A DNA stretch of 64,000 nucleotides from Ottowia thiooxydans DSM 14619 (GTDB taxonomy: Bacteria; Pseudomonadota; Gammaproteobacteria; Burkholderiales; Burkholderiaceae_C), in NCBI RefSeq assembly GCF_000422885.1, contig NZ_AUGX01000014.1, positions 124,001 to 188,000 of the forward strand, written 5' to 3'. Position numbers and translations under genes: made by a program. A model generated the notes under the pieces. The model searched no databases. It was not told the DNA's origin and saw only the letters and a program-made list of their open reading frames with translations. This document shows, in pieces, positions 63,372-64,000 of the stretch (position 1 is its first letter; every line of letters starts with the position of its first letter).

Positions 63372-64000
63372 CTACTCGCGCGGCCCGGCAGCAATGATTC
63401 GGGCAGCAAGGCCGGCAAATTGTTCACCGCTGACTTCATTGCGTTTGAACCAAAGCCTGCTGTTGTTCACCCGGTGAACCACAACGATGTCCCGCACTCG
63501 GTCGATCAGCATGAACTGCCCTCCGACGCCCACGGCAAAAGCCAGCTGATTTGGCGAATGACGCCAGAACGGGAAGGCTTTCATGGGGACCCACCACATG
63601 TAGCCATATCCGTTCCAACCCTGGCCGACTGTGCTGTAGGAAGTGGTGCTTTCCTGCAGCCATTTGGAAGTGACGATCTCCCGGTTCTTCCATTGCCCAT
63701 GGCGGCTCACCAAAAGCCCGATGCGGGCAAGATCACGCGCAGAGAGATTCATCACGTAGGCCGGATGATCGGAGCTTTTCTCGCGCACAAACTCCGTGTC
63801 TTCGGGGTAGCGAAAATCTTCAAGTTGAAGAGGGTCTGCAAGTTCCGCTTTGAACGCTTCAAAGACGTTTTTGCCAGTCTTCTGCTGAAAGATGGTCCCG
63901 AGCGCGTTGAAATCCCAATTGTTGTAGTACCAAAATTCCCCAGGGGCATGGCTCCCGCGGGCCGGGCGGTCTTTTTTCGCCTCTGACGTCTCGTATGCCG
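63372..64000 (-). CDS. Serine hydrolase of the class C beta-lactamase/esterase family, N-terminus outside window
   Basis: The C-terminal ~209 residues, open to the window edge. Reading back from 63788 the frame continues through EFVREKSSDHPAYVMNL. Upstream segments include HAPGEFWYYNNWDFNALGTI and FQQKTGKNVFEAFKAELADP. The YYNN motif is the Y-x-N active-site element of AmpC/EstB-type proteins. The Ser-x-x-Lys motif would lie beyond the edge, and the third motif region is probably GVGGQFMLIDRV. It may be an esterase, peptidase or lactamase. It is upstream of GH81 on the same strand with a 263-bp gap, so cotranscription is uncertain. Confidence 0.8.
   Translation of the reverse strand, partial: AYETSEAKKDRPARGSHAPGEFWYYNNWDFNALGTIFQQKTGKNVFEAFKAELADPLQLEDFRYPEDTEFVREKSSDHPAYVMNLSARDLARIGLLVSRHGQWKNREIVTSKWLQESTTSYSTVGQGWNGYGYMWWVPMKAFPFWRHSPNQLAFAVGVGGQFMLIDRVRDIVVVHRVNNSRLWFKRNEVSGEQFAGLAARIIAAGPRE

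Overview
The window looks like chromosomal DNA of a Comamonadaceae-type betaproteobacterium (Burkholderiales). The basis is high GC together with two gene orders typical of that group: asd-fimV-truA-trpF-trpB-trpA-accD, and gntR/sdhCDAB-sdhE-gltA divergent from mdh. I can see no rRNA, tRNA, CRISPR array or intact transposase. Species cannot be assigned from the sequence alone.

Layout. 0-5 kb: the 3' end of a LeuD-like dehydratase subunit with a LacI regulator, a membrane nucleotide-sugar dehydratase, a Lon-substrate-domain protein and YggT. 4.8-13.8 kb: the accD/trpAB/trpF/truA/fimV/asd block, all on the minus strand. 14-18.4 kb: a haloacid dehalogenase-like protein, then the two-component NHEJ pair LigD and Ku, whose genes overlap. 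18.5-23.9 kb: a leu operon (lysR-leuC-lipoprotein-leuD-hypothetical-leuB) carrying two extra small genes. 24-27.9 kb: a type I secretion ABC transporter and adaptor with no visible substrate or outer-membrane channel. 27.9-40.1 kb: TCA-cycle genes (gltA, sdhE, sdhBADC, gntR, mdh, a CitE-like lyase, acnB) and a 7Fe ferredoxin. 40.2-49.6 kb: a catabolic cluster of unassigned substrate (LysR, quinone oxidoreductase, IclR, Bug binding protein, two RidA proteins, 3-hydroxyacyl-CoA dehydrogenase, NDP-forming acyl-CoA synthetase, FeS/CCG protein). 50-60 kb: an iron-regulated locus. 60-64 kb: a secreted GH81 beta-1,3-glucanase and a partial serine hydrolase.

The most interesting region is 50.0-60.0 kb. 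A Fur-box-like site precedes fecI-fecR and a TonB-dependent receptor with an N-terminal signalling domain. A run of coupled genes follows: EF-hand lipoprotein, DUF2271 protein, beta-propeller lipoprotein, PepSY membrane protein, ApbE flavin transferase and a membrane-anchored flavodoxin/FNR reductase. The DUF2271 protein carries the motif DGVSGAT, which matches the FMN-attachment signature used by ApbE. I infer a cell-surface-signalling-controlled electron chain from NAD(P)H across the inner membrane to a covalently flavinylated periplasmic protein, probably for reductive processing of an imported iron or heme compound. A 166-bp, strongly folded inverted-repeat element interrupts this otherwise overlapping operon exactly between the PepSY gene and apbE, and it supplies the first codons of the apbE reading frame.

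Other regulatory signals found are paired palindromes fitting an IclR operator, a 12-bp palindrome between gntR and mdh, two helically phased 17-bp dyads before the TonB receptor gene, and several terminators between convergent genes.
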